From the NCBI GenBank assembly GCA_024449915.1, contig JAMZAV010002003.1, forward strand, positions 51,899 through 115,898: a DNA stretch of 64,000 bases, given 5' to 3'. The stretch comes from Sweltsa coloradensis (lineage: Eukaryota > Arthropoda > Insecta > Plecoptera > Chloroperlidae). Positions within the stretch are counted from its first letter, which is position 1, and each line of letters opens with the position of its first letter. Of the stretch, positions 1 through 11,800 are shown one piece after another. The position numbers were made by a program, and so were the translations under genes. The notes under the pieces were generated by a model. That model was given only the letters and a program-made list of their open reading frames with translations, was not told the DNA's origin and searched no databases.

Positions 1-340
1 CCCCCCCCAGACCCCCCACACCCCACACCCCGCGGTGCGTCACGTCAACTCGATCGCAACCCCTACACAATGGACCTGGGGGCCTCTTTACTAACTCCTA
101 CGTCAAGTTGGCAATCAACTGCGTCAACTTTGTAAATACGACATGTCATGCACAGCGCTTTAGTCTTGTGAAGTAAATGTAAACCCTGGCTGGTCAGTTG
201 TCACATGCGTTATTGTACTTACAAAGTCGTAACTGTTGATAGACTATAGAAGCACGAGTTACTACTAGAAACCCCTGGATCCGCCCTTGTCGGGCCGTAG
301 AGCCGGATGTTCTGGGTTTGATCCCCAATATTCATAATTC
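1..340. other. AT-rich non-coding, nothing recognised
   Basis: The stretch opens with a C-rich run and has no supported gene. A short tRNA-like string near 275-340 (GGTTTGATCCCC-like) is too weak to call. Confidence 0.3.
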
Positions 341-720
341 GATAATGATTACCTTTTATAGCACCCTTACCCGCTTACCGATATTTTGAAAGTCAATGAA
401 AATGGTTGAAAGTTAGTTGAACGAAAGAGAAACTTGAATAGCAAAGGAAAAAAGTTATTATTTATTTTTTGACTCGACAATTGCTCTTTTTGATCATTAT
501 ATGTAAATTTTCAGTCAAAAAAGAAAAGCAAAGTTCTAGGTTCCAAACTTAATTTTGAGCAACATTTTTTTTAAAACAAACCTTTGTCTCCAACACGAAT
601 ATAAGGGGATTTTCTAATTCTTATATTCTTTTCCTATTCTTCTTGTTTACAGGCGTTTAAAATGTAAAAAAAAAAATTGTAATACCTTTGGAGGAGAGTG
701 TTCGGGGGCTGGGGCTTTCA
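340..720 (+). repeat. Degenerate copy of fold-back repeat H
   Basis: The words gatattttgaaagtc and gaacgaaagagaaactt resemble the start of the repeat at 14650-15000 and 15444-16100, where the same order (cgata, gaaagtc, gaagaaacat, tgaatgaaag) is clearer. It is probably an old diverged copy. No coding sequence is seen, and 720-1260 holds nothing recognisable. Confidence 0.3.
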
Positions 721-1261
721 TCCCAAACCCCTACCTGTTTGGCGTGTCACCCCCACCCCCACCCACCAACACCACTACCCCGCCCCGCCAATGTACGTGA
801 CTATAAGGTACGCCAATGATCATAAGACCAGGTCCATAGAGAGCACATGATAATAATGACTTATGTTGTAATTATCATCGTAAACATCTTGTTTCAGTCT
901 GATACGAGGTCTCGTTCCAAGTTTTCCCAATGGTGCACGGAATACTGAAGAATGAGACAGGTTCAAGATATATTATTCCTGGGTAACTTTATATTTTAGT
1001 TGAAATAAGTGACCTTCAAATTGAATTCTGTTGGGTAGTATTATATGAATTCAAGTTTAAAAGGATCAAATTTTTTTGATTTAAATGTTCAAAGTCTTTA
1101 CTAGAATTGAATTTGTTAATTATTCTGAATGTCTTATCACAAACTATTGTTCCTGTTAATTTTTTAAGAGTTTACTATGGGATATTGTAAAAAGTTGATT
1201 ATAATGTCATTCATTAACCATTTAAAAATATTAGTTTTTAAATTCTGACTTGTCCTGACTT

Positions 1262-1345
1262 GTCTGTTGTCTTCTTTTGTAAATCAGATTTGTAACTGAA
1301 TAAGATAGATGAAAAATAAATAAATATAAATAACAAAAAAAAGTT
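1262..1345 (+). repeat. Repeat D tail with A/T-rich 3' end
   Basis: The sequence ttgtaaatcag, about 10 bases, then aactgaataagatagatg followed by AAATAAATA matches the tails at 17505, 36540, 36700 and 62165. The layout, a conserved segment then (TAAA)n, is that of a retroposon 3' end. The parent element is not identifiable here. The 1345-1810 stretch after it shows nothing recognisable. Confidence 0.5.
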
Positions 1346-1821
1346 AAATCAAAGGGGAATGTATTTTTGTTTACGTTCATGAGTGGTGTATTTGAGTGCG
1401 ATATCCGATAGCTTCGACCCATTACCAAACACTCCAAATTAATTAATTTTTAAACAATTACATGAAATCACAAATAGATGCGACTAAAATTAGCTGAGAA
1501 ATTTTTAAAACGCGTAAAATGAGCACTTTTAAGGGAAAGATAAAGAATGATTACCTATTAAATTATGGTACATTGGTGATGTTATTAATTTTTATACTTA
1601 CAAGTGAACTTTGACCTTGCTTTGGGTTTGAATCTATCTGGAAGAATGCCAGTCTGCCATGTTAAATGCGTGGTTCTTACCAATCCGGCAGCGTTATGGT
1701 GACGTCACGTTTGTAATTTCTTCCTTATTCGCTCACAGAAGTTACAGGGAATTGTGTTGTTAATATTTTCTAAAAGATAAGGATATAAGACTAACATTTT
1801 ATTCTCTGATTTTTATATACT

Positions 1822-3000
1822 CTATGGATGTTTCGTATACTCTTCAGCAAGTAACACAACCCTTAAACTTCTAGACACTGTCCACCATTGCGGTCTTCGT
1901 ATTGCTCTTGGTGCATTTCGAACAAGCCCGGTAGTCAGCTTGTATGCCGAGTCAGGTGTGTCCTCCTTGGCAGAACGGAGAAACCTCTTGATGGGTACGT
2001 ATGTAATGAAAATGAAAGCTTTGCCTAACCATCCAGCAAATCGGAATGTTTTTAACACGACATATGTCAGACACTTTGATAACAAACCCAAGGCATCTCT
2101 TCCAACGGGATTAAGATGTAAACTTTTGTTTAATCTTATAGAATTTCATCTGCCAAAAGTTTTTAATTTTGTATTTAGCAATAACCCGCCCTGGTTTACA
2201 CCAGAGCCGATAATTATATTTGACCTTTGTCGTTTTGATAAAAACTCTACTTGCGATAGTGTATTCAAAATTAACTTTAGAAAGATTTGTCATGAACATC
2301 CAAGGTTTACTTTGGTAATCACAGATGGCTCCAAAATTGACAACAAGGTTGGAAGTGCTTTTAATTGCTCCACCTTAACTGAACGTTTCAGGCTAAGCGA
2401 CGTGTGTTCAGTTTTCACTGCAGAGTTATTCACCATCCGTGAAGCTCTTAAATACATTCTTCATTGTCGTTGTGGAGAATACCTTTTGTGTTGAGATAGT
2501 TTAAGTTCTCTTCAAGCTATCAAACTCATGTATTCAAGTCATCAATTGGTACAAAACATCCAATTATATATCCAATTATATTGAAAAAAACTAAACTCTT
2601 AAGGGTTATATAGAGTTTTGCTGGATACCTGGACACGTGGGCATAGAGGGAAATGAACACGCTGATTGGGCTGCTAAGGAAGCTTCCCAGCGTCGCGACG
2701 TTGATTTCAATCTAGTTCCCGTTCCAAATGTCAAGAGTGGATTCAAGCAAAGATTGTTGGATTTGCGACAAGCATCTTGGGATGTGTTGCAAAATAACAA
2801 ATTGCGTAGTGTGATGCCCACATTGATAACAAAATTCGTCCACCTAAGTCTCGACTCTCACGTAGAGAAGAGGTGGTATTGTCTAGACTTCGTATAGGGC
2901 ACACATGCCTAACATACGGATATCTCTTAAGAATGAAGATCCAGAGAACTCGTTTCGTCGCTGGGATTTTGATTGACAGGGGGTGTGAAAGTAGGACCGT
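1822..3000 (+). mobile_element. 5'-truncated LINE fragment with RNase H domain
   Basis: Broken plus-strand reading frames read as the C-terminal part of a non-LTR retrotransposon polyprotein. First comes the post-RT segment (LDTVHHCGLRIALGAFRTSP), as in I/R1/LOA/Jockey-type elements. Next is an RNase H segment with TDGSK and a later FTAELFTIREAL helix. After a gap at about 2495-2600, a frame at 2610-2897 carries CWIPGHVGIEGNEHADWAAK, the conserved RNase H end. Stops and frameshifts separate the parts, so it is dead. The RNase H domain places it in the I-type group; the exact clade is inferred. Confidence 0.8.
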
Positions 3001-3209
3001 ACTTTTGCTCCTACGTCAGCAAGTTTTGGGCCAATCATGGGTAGGTTTCTAGTTTCTGTGCAGTAGTCTTTTGTTATTTCAAATATTTATTGACAAGCAG
3101 TGAGCTATTCAGCTAGCTGGACCGTTAGCGGAGGGTTTACAACCAATTTTGTGGAACTCCTAGTCTGTCACTCTCGGCCTATTATGAGCACAATAGCCTC
3201 AATGTACCT

Positions 3210-3545
3210 GATCTGCTTCGGGAGCATCTTCACCCATTTCAAATCTATTGTGATGAAAATAATTTATGCAGCGAAATATTTTTTTTATAATTGCCAATAT
3301 TTAATAACGTGGTTCAAATGAGTAGCTTGAGTTTTGAAATGCGTTCTTTTCCCTAGTGTCTACGATCAAAACTGACTGAAATATATAAAGATTACTTTTT
3401 TATTATAAAAATATATTATAGAATCATTATCCGTAACTCAGTCAGTTTTTATCGTAGAATTTCGTCCAAAAAAATGAAATTCAAGATACACGCTTAATAT
3501 TTTAACAACGTAATTAGATTTTTGCAATTAAACAAAAACAATCAA
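3210..3545 (+). repeat. Repeat F, copy 1 (stem-loop containing)
   Basis: This copy starts cacccatttcaaatctattg and includes an internal inverted pair, ctacgatcaaaactgactga and cagtcagtttttatcgtag, which could form a hairpin. It recurs in direct orientation at 3690 and inverted at 42550-42960. Confidence 0.65.
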
Positions 3546-3689
3546 TACATAAATGTATAAATAGAACAATAGAACTGGAAGAGAAGACAGCAGGACGAAA
3601 AACCCCAACTTCCTGAGAACTTCCTTCAAAGATTCCACCCATAGATAACAAAAACACACTGGACCCTGCTAAATAAAGAGGAGCGCCTT

Positions 3690-4100
3690 CACCCATTTCA
3701 AATCTATTGTGATGAAAATAATTTATTAAGCGATTTTTTTTTTTATAATTGCAAATATTTAATAACGTGGTTCAAATGTGTGGCTTGAGTTATGAAATAC
3801 GATTTTTTCCCTAGTGTCTACGATCAAAACTGACTGAAATATATAAAGATTCCTTTTTTATTATTACAATATGTTATAAAAGCATTATCCGTAACTCAGT
3901 CAGTTTTTATCATAGAATTTTGTCCAAAAAAATGAAACTCAAGACACGCGCTTAATATTTTAACAACATTATTAGATATTTGCAATTAAACAAAAAATAT
4001 CAAAAAATTAATAGAACAATAGAACAGGAAGAGAATACAATAGGTATAAAACCCTCAGCTTCTAGGATGGTCTATTTTACGACTACACGCGACAACCCTT
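3690..4100 (+). repeat. Repeat F, copy 2
   Basis: This is a direct repeat of 3210-3545 at a spacing of about 480 bases, with the same internal hairpin pair. It extends further to the motif gctt ctaggatggtctatttta, which is shared with the inverted copy ending near 42550. It has no coding capacity. A G-run follows at about 4121-4134, and 4140-4540 holds nothing recognised. Confidence 0.65.
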
Positions 4101-4541
4101 CAATATGCATTTACAGTAGAGTGGGGGGGGGGGGGGAGGAAATTGAGGAAGGAAAAATGCACACAGAGAGTGTTTAGTATTGTTTTATCTCCATGCATCA
4201 CCCTCACGTCTCGATTAGCACCGTTGCCAAAATATGAGACGCAACGCCGAAATATTATCAAAATCATCACAAAGAGTGAATGAGTTGGTAAATAGGTAGT
4301 TGGAATGAAATTCATTACAATCAATTTCTTGTAATTCCTTATCTGTGACCATCCTTGTACCATGATCTGTGACCATACTTTTATTGTAATTAATTATAAA
4401 AAAGCAAACATCAGGGGATTTAATTTCGTAATTGACTACAAATTAGAACAAATCTCAACAATTTTTTTAAACTGATAAATACGCCATATGCAATGCGTAA
4501 ACTCCGGGACAAATATAATTGTTACTATCGGTATATATTTA

Positions 4542-5531
4542 TTGGATGAGCGAAGCGAAGACTTCAATTTGACTTTGTGTTTGTTTGTTTGTTTTTTACT
4601 TACATTACCCCAAGAAAAATAGCTCGGGTGTTTTGTTTTTTGTTAGTTTTTTTGTCTGTTTGTTCGCTCTCTACCGGGCAAACGGCATATGCGATCTTGA
4701 TGAAAATTGGAGAGGACTTTCGAAATCTCTAAACTTAGATCTGTATTGTTTTTGGGTACAATCGAAGAAATATTTCTCATAAATATCGTACTTTTACGAT
4801 TTTTTTTTTATTTTTAGTGCGATATTTTCGTGATATTTGGCAAACGGCTACTCCGATATTGATGAAACTTTTTAGGAACGTTTAAAATCACTGAAATCAT
4901 ATATGTTATGATTTTAGAGACATTATAAAAAATATTTCTTATAGAAATCTTACTTTTACGATTTTTTCTCCGGTTTTTAAAACAATATTATCGTGATATT
5001 TTGGGCCGATTTTGACCAAACGGGTGGGGCTACAACGTTCATATTTTAAATTGACATAAATATTATGGTGATTTAGTGCCTCTTGAAAGAAAAAGTTGAA
5101 AAAGTTGGTCAAAATTCATAGAAATAAAGGTTTTAATATAAATTCTTTTACAGGTGTATAATGAACAAGTAATATCAAGTAACTTTTTTTCGTGATATTT
5201 GGGCCGATTTTGACCAAACGGGTCCGGGGCTACAACGTTCATATTTTACATTGACATAAAGATTATGGTGATGTAGTGCCTCTTGAAAGAAAAAGTTGAA
5301 AAAGTTGGTCAAAATTCATAGAAATAAAGGTTTTAATATAAGTCTTTTACAGGGTGTATAATGAACAAGTAAATAAATAAATAATATCAAATAAATAAAT
5401 AAAATAAATAAATATCAAGTAACTATAGAAAAAGTAAGGAGATTCCACATAAAAACGTAATCATTGGACAGAAATATTCCAAAAAAGCTCATCCATCAAC
5501 GCGACTGAAAAAGCGTTCGCGAAGCGGCCTT
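4542..5531 (+). mobile_element. HINE-like element, family A, copy A1
   Basis: The 5' end is TTGGATGAGCGAAGCGAAG. The body has the family A text (cttagatctg, ttgggtacaatcgaagaaat, gggtggggctacaacgttca), with that last unit repeated near 5010 and 5210. The 3' end has GCTCATCCATCAACGCG then a variant tail GCGTTCGCGAAGCGGCCTTG instead of the usual GCGTTTTCCTAG. The subterminal inverted repeat pairs GGATGAGC with GCTCATCC. No protein is encoded; it is a passive, non-autonomous member. Confidence 0.75.
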
Positions 5532-6540
5532 GTATATATAAATATTATTTACGATATAAATTTTGTTGGTACCAAATCAACTCCACCCCACCCCCGATAC
5601 CCCAGACAACACCACATAACCATACAACGCTCATCGACTTGTGAACTTGGTTCAAGACTTCAGGCGTGCTTCAGGACAAGGTTTTTTTTCTTTGAAGTTT
5701 CAAGTCCTGCATGATTGTTGAATAGCAGGTATAATGTTTACAAATCTGCAGCTAGCCAGCCACCCTTTCTTGTGGAATGAATGGTCTCTCTCACTCTCTC
5801 TCTCTCTCTGTCCGTGCTTCTCGCTCGCGCGCCCAAGAAACATGCAGACTGTTGTGGTAGTTCAGAGACTTTGCTATAGAGGGCACAACTTTCGCACCAA
5901 ATTTTATCCAATTTTACATTTAAGATTATCGCTTGTCTAATTAAGTTACGGCTACGAAATTCGTAATTCTTTCTAATTAGAACCCCCGAATAGATGCCCT
6001 TTGAATTTTTTGTTAGTATTTGGTCCCATTAAAAAGTTGTCTTTAAAAATTATTTGCTGATAAGCCAACGAAATTTTAAGAAATCTGAACAAAACGCACT
6101 CATTTGACAGAAGTTCTCTGTACGAGAAAAAAAAATCATCGGTATTGATCTATTGGTCTAATAGTTATATACAATTTACTTTACCACTACAAAATCAACA
6201 GTCCTCCTTCCTCTTAACCAGAGAGAATGGTTATTTCCCATATGTGACACATGTGTTGTACCTTAAACCGTACATCATATGCTAGCAGAATGTACCAAAT
6301 ATGATGCCTTGCTCATGCAATTTGATCTCTCCCAATCATATGAACAACTTCTATCATATGATAACGGCGACAAACTTTCCAAATTACTCATCCAAAGTAA
6401 TCTATTTAACAAACTCTAATTAACTTCATACACATTTCTTAAATTACTTTAATTTTATTTCCCATACATAACTTTTGTTTTGCTATTACTTTCGTCATCA
6501 TTTTTTCTTTTGTTACTTATACACTTAGAAAACTCTTAAA
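5532..6540. other. Non-coding, short (CT)n tract only
   Basis: A CT-rich run lies at about 5787-5812. Otherwise no gene, repeat family or structured feature was recognised. Confidence 0.3.
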
Positions 6541-6614
6541 TAATAATAATAATAAACATCATCATAATAATAATCATAATCATAATCATAATAATTATAA
6601 TAATAATAATAATC

Positions 6615-6665
<51 letters not shown>
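6541..6665. repeat. (TAA)n microsatellite, left block
   Basis: This is an imperfect then perfect TAA trinucleotide array directly abutting the 3' tail of the LINE fragment at 6668. A matching array lies on the other side of that fragment at 7159. Confidence 0.9.
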
Positions 6666-6667
<2 letters not shown>

Positions 6668-7155
6668 TCAATTTCAATTCAATTTATTTAACATCATGTA
6701 CAAAAAGGAATAAGCTTCTTTCCACAAAGCCTTATGAAAAGGCTTGTCTGTGGTTTAAATAAATACAAAAATACATGAAATATCTGCGATAAGTGTGAGT
6801 TATTACAATAACAATACATAAAAACTTACTAGGAACTCCATAAATGATTAAATTAAATAATAAGGAACAAGAAAATAACAAACGTCAAGAATGAACAATA
6901 CAATAGTACCAATTTAACTGAACTCAAACAATTATAAAATGTTGCGCCATGGTAGGGGTAGTGGTCAGCAACTGACGTCATCTATGCGCATAGTTTCAAG
7001 ATAATGACCTTTAATTTCTGATTTTATGGCTGATATTTTATCTAAATTTCGTAGATGAACGGGAAGGCTATTAAATATTGCAGGTGTTAAGTAAAAAATT
7101 GTTCTTTTTCCATATTTGTTGTTAAACTGTGGTAAAATGTAATTTCCTCTTGTTC

Positions 7156-7158
<3 letters not shown>
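6668..7158 (-). mobile_element. LINE 3' end inserted in (TAA)n
   Basis: The minus-strand frame (7158 down to 6965) encodes the C-terminal end of a LINE reverse-transcriptase ORF: NKYGKRTIFYLTPAIFNSLP then LRNLDKISAIKSEIKGHYLE. This is the usual yGKrsf...a.iwNSLP..lR ending of CR1/L2/RTE-type elements. It is followed by a 3' UTR with a short palindromic aagcctt...aaggctt segment and a final TTAAATAAATTGAATTG before (ATT)n. It is 5'-truncated to about 490 bp. TAA arrays on both sides suggest insertion into, or expansion from, a microsatellite. Confidence 0.75.
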
Positions 7159-7230
<72 letters not shown>

Positions 7231-7258
7231 TATAATAATAATAATAATAATAATAATT
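7159..7258. repeat. (TAA)n microsatellite, right block
   Basis: This is a nearly pure TAA array of about 100 bases. Apparent long poly-Tyr or poly-Ile reading frames here are translations of the microsatellite and not genes. Confidence 0.9.
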
Positions 7259-7549
7259 AAACACACCATTAACTCATCTAGTCAATTGTCATAAACACAG
7301 GCGGCGCAATATGACCTAACCGGTTGAAGCGCCCTAGTTTCTCACGTCGTCGTCGTTTGAAACCACATTTCGTTAGGTACGATCTAAACGGATTAGTAAA
7401 AAACAGTTACATCAACCATAGATATCAATATTGGGTGTTTTATATAAATAGACATAAAAATAGAGTATAGAAAGACGACTAAGAGACATACAGAAAGACA
7501 AAGGTGACCAACTTTCTAACAAGTTTTTTAGTTTATCAGATACTATTAT

Positions 7550-7880
7550 ATTGATGTTCAGTTTTTATTAGTTAAAAAAAGCATATAAAATTATACGGAA
7601 AAAATAAACAGATAACTAACATGCCGTATATTATAAATTAAAAATTATGCATATATTATAAACATGTCTAACAGATAGTATACATTATTGATGTATAGTT
7701 TTTATTATTTCAAACGTGCATATGAGAACATATTATTCATGCATATAAAACGAACAGATAGAAATGCCATGTATTATAAACATGTCTAACAGTCCTATTA
7801 AATAATTGTTTAGATTTCATTTTATGAACGTGCACAGGAAAATATGCATAAAACAAACAGGTAGAATGTATCGTATAGAG
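7550..7880. repeat. Degenerate ~115-130 bp tandem repeat, three units
   Basis: Three successive units share tgtatagtttttatta, a gcatataaaa-like word, aacagata and cgtatattataaacatgtctaacag. They are diverged, so this is an old tandem array. It lies downstream of the GXYLT stop codon. Confidence 0.5.
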
Positions 7881-8036
7881 TTGTTCCGAGCAGGTCTGGT
7901 GCAGATCCAGTGCAACACACATGAACAACTCTGCTGATAGTGGTGACGTCACACAACTGGTTGCCCTTAGCAACGAAGAAATTAGCTCCAAACGAACTTT
8001 GACACTGGTCCTGCTGCACCCAAATACTTCATAGGC

Positions 8037-8164
8037 TCATAGTTTGAACATAAGGCCTTTGTATATAGTATGTATAGGCGTATGATTTGATTATAAAAAT
8101 TCATAGTTTGAACATAAGGCCTTTGTATATAGTATGTATAGGCGTATGATTTGATTATAAAAAT
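8037..8164. repeat. Perfect 64-bp tandem duplication
   Basis: The unit starting tcatagtttgaacataaggc occurs twice back to back (8037-8100 and 8101-8164) with no differences seen. A (TA)n tract follows at 8202-8238. Confidence 0.9.
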
Positions 8165-8200
8165 ACTAGATGTCTTACATGTAAGGAAATCTAGAATGTT

Positions 8201-8242
<42 letters not shown>

Positions 8243-8284
8243 TGTGTTTTAATTATTGTCATCTTGTACTTTGTTATTCCATTT

Positions 8285-8400
8285 TGTTTTTGTTTTATAA
8301 CCTTGATAAAGCTAGGTGAAACCCTAGTGAAACGTCGGTAATAAAATATTTATTTTACTATAAATCATCACACGCAGTTTTACCTTAAAACATATATTTT
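8285..8400 (+). mobile_element. Possible Penelope-like 3' tail
   Basis: The segment has a stem, GCTAGG paired with the following CCTAG, ahead of GAAACGTCGG and then an AT-rich tail. The same GAAACGTCG ending follows a stem at 14182-14218 and 38486-38520, where Penelope-like coding sequence is adjacent. No coding sequence is left here, so this is a tail-only inference. Confidence 0.4.
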
Positions 8401-8632
8401 CATATATATATATATATTAAATATAACCTACTAACTACGCTTTCATTTTAATGGAAATAAAGCAATCAATCAGCCATTGATTCAAGTGATTACATTTTTT
8501 ACTCGTTGTAATAGTGTCGAACTCATCGGGAAAAAATACGCGCTTGAGAAAAGTCTAAAGATGCCTTTGAAAGACTTTGTCGGAAATACCACACACATTG
8601 GTTTCTAAATGGGAATAAAACTGAGTTTGGAG

Positions 8633-8839
8633 TCACCACTCAAAATTATGCGTTGCTATGCGTTGCCATGGGTCGGCCATGTTGGAATGACGTCCCACTA
8701 ACCCCCATGACTTGAACTGTGTCTGCATGCCGGCAAGAAACGTTCGGAAGTAGGCGGCGCATTTCTTCTCGTGCGACTTGATGATAAGATATGTTAATGG
8801 CAGGTAGATATTGATGTAAGGGTCACTGCCCACTTCGTA
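8633..8839 (-). CDS. GXYLT: GXYLT exon 6 (terminal coding exon)
   Basis: A CTTTCAG acceptor precedes YEVGSDPYINIYLPLTYLI and the exon ends at a TGA stop (8633-8635). The entry phase 0 matches exon 5. The segment corresponds to the C-terminal family region (cvLgsd...l..pl), ending in HNFEW. Confidence 0.85.
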   Translation of the reverse strand, partial: YEVGSDPYINIYLPLTYLIIKSHEKKCAAYFRTFLAGMQTQFKSWGLVGRHSNMADPWQRIATHNFEW

Positions 8840-11800
8840 CTGAAAGCAGAAGCAACACGCAATGTTATTATTAAATTATTGTATGATGCATCGTATTAAA
8901 GTATATTTTGATGTTTGTTATATGGAATACTTATTAACCTGGATAATATCAATCACACTTTTTTTAAATTTAACCAAGGTTAACTAAAATAAAATAAATT
9001 CGTTTTTAGAGTCTACCTACTCAGTCAGATTACTGATATTCAGTGGAGGACAATAAATTTAAAGCCAACCTTGTGGGCGCCGACACCATCGACGAGCGAA
9101 CAATGACCAACTAGAGACCGGTATATTTAAGTAGGAAACACCGATCAATCAAGCTGGACACGATTCCACCCGCTGACAGCACCAGAATCAACAAGGCTGA
9201 TCCGGAACAAAAATAGAATTAACTGAAAGCCTCGTTGCTAGGACGGCTCCAAAGTCACCGTTCATAAATTTCTAAGACAAGATCTGAAAGAAGTTCAAAT
9301 AAGTAGTTAAAAAACTTTTACTTTAAGCGAGTATCGAACCCTGGACCTTCTGACTTAGAAGCAGAACCTCTTATCACAAGATTAACTGAGTAAATGCGGA
9401 AATGACATTAGTCCACAAACAGCTTTTCCGAGTAAAACGAATAAAATATTATTTGTGATTAAAATAATTATCTTAGAAAATAAATGAAAGACAATATGGA
9501 TAGGTAGATAAAAATACCACAAAAAAATTAATCAAAGTTTTGAATAAATATATAATTCTGATTGAAAATATGTCGTGGACTCATTATTGTTTCTCCATTA
9601 GTCGTAAATTTTAAACTTTTTATTTTTTTAGATCAAAATGCTCATTCTGCACAGCCTTGTATGATTCTGGCGTTGATCCGCGGGTGTTCGCACTGTCCAT
9701 ACCACTGATTGCTATATTTCCTATTAAAAATGTCGATCTTTGGTTGGTTATCGCTCACTCGTCGATTGCGTCGGGGCCTACAGGGTTGGCTTGGTCGCTT
9801 TGATTTACTGTCCCCCACTGAAAATCAGTTATATAACTGAGTGGGTAGACTCTAAATACAATTTATTTATTTATTCAAACACACATATAACGTATATTTT
9901 TTTATTCATGGGCAGCATAACATGCTAGTAGAGGAAAAACTGAAATTATTGCAATTTTAGGGAAAATAAATTTTGTAAAATACCCTTAGTGTAATGAAGA
10001 AACAGCACAAGTCCCTGGACTTTTGCTGTTTCTTCAAAATACGACATCAAATACCCCTCCCCCCCCCTTCTACCATACAGAATCGAATGGACCTGAGTTC
10101 TTTCTTCACTAAATCATGGGTCCATGTGTTTAGATTCAAATTTTGTGCATAACACATTTTCGTCCAAAGGACGCTATTTCTGCATTTTTTTTTTATGACA
10201 AATTGTACATTTTGTATAACAACACAATTTTTTGTTTGTGTCCTTTAGCTAAATGAAATCAAGGTAACTAATACTAAGATAATGGGAAATTGTAATAATA
10301 TGTAATAAATTCTAAATCAAAATTATTGAAAAGTAATAAAATAAGGTTCATTTCATTATATTATACAGTCAATCAATAATATCAAGTAATAACAGGAATT
10401 TCTGTGAGTGTATCATTGGATGAGCGTAGCGAGCGTAGCGAGCGAAGCGAGCGAAGCGAAGATTCCATTTCACTACACTGGAGAAAAAAATCCGGGATGT
10501 TTTTTTTTTCTTCTTTTTTTTCTGTTTGTATTATTGTGTGTTTGTTAACACGATTCCGGCTAAACCGATACTCCAATTGCGATGAAATTTTATGGAGACC
10601 TTCGAAATCTCTGAACTTAGAACTGCCACGTTTTTGAGCGCAATCGGAAAATTATTTCTCATGAAAATCGCCATTTTACGAATTTTTTCAATTTTTAAAA
10701 TATTTCTTCGACTTATAACACCTACATGCTTAATTTGATTTTAATGATTTTTTCACAAAACCTTAATTTAATGAATTAATATATTCTTGTAAAATTTGAG
10801 CGCAATCAAATAATTATTTCTTATGAAAATCGCAATTTTACGATTTTTACCTTTTTTAAAAATTACGATTCATAAAAAAAATTAAAAAATAGTCAATTTT
10901 TTATTTAATTTAATTTAATTTAAAAAAATTATTCGACTTTGTAATAATTTTGTCACAGAACAACAGAAAATCCTCATAACACATGGCAGCTCAATGCACC
11001 AATTACGCTCATCCAACAACGCGGTGGGACTTAAGCGTTTTCCTAGTTTAGGTAATCAATAAGGCAACAGTAGACTTTTTGAATAAAAGTTTGTTTTAAT
11101 TTATGTTTGAAACGGTCATAGCTTGAAATGAGAGTCTGGAAGATGGTTGGTTATAAAGAGATTTATGTAAGTAGTCTGAGTTTACTTGTCCAAGTTTTGT
11201 GTGATATTACATTCACTATGTACTCACGTCTGTCCAGAGATTGTGGAAGATCTGGAAGATCGGGGCTCCCCCGTAGAACTGCCCGGCTGTCCCGTGCAGG
11301 ACGGCCGCCCCTATCTCCGCCGCCTCCCGCACTCCCAGAGTACCATCACAGTAAGTCTTGTGGGGGCGGAAGTTGTACCGGGAGTTCAACACCAACACAC
11401 GATCTGGGGAGAATTGCATCAAATTTAAAATTTTAATATTAAAAAAATGAATATTAGCTACACTTTTGCCCAAAATATAATTTTTTAACAAATATTAGCT
11501 AAACGGAGAATAGGACATATTTGGCAATTTTCAAATGGCTAGACGTTAGGACAAAAGGCATACGACGTATTGAACTTGCAAAGTTGTCAATAAAGCATAA
11601 CGTCAACATGGACAGAACTACAGTCGTTAATAATTATCAATGAGTTTTGTTTTTATACCAACTTTTTAACAAAATCTAAATATTTAGTAAAGTGTTACTG
11701 AAGCGCCTTTATTACGTCTGAAATAGCATCAGTGCATTTACTTACAATTAATCAAAACATGAACAGTTTCCTCTTCCGTGACAACTGTCCAAAATTTTAA

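Noticed and set aside
6965..7269. Open frames coding poly-Tyr and poly-Ile
   Set aside because: They translate the (TAA)n microsatellite; only the last part of one (NKYGKRTIFY...) reflects real LINE coding sequence.
10382..10637. Open frames rich in RSE/SLR repeats at the start of a HINE element
   Set aside because: They are translations of the (GAGCGAAGC)n array on either strand, repeated in the copy at 37.3 kb, with no gene context.
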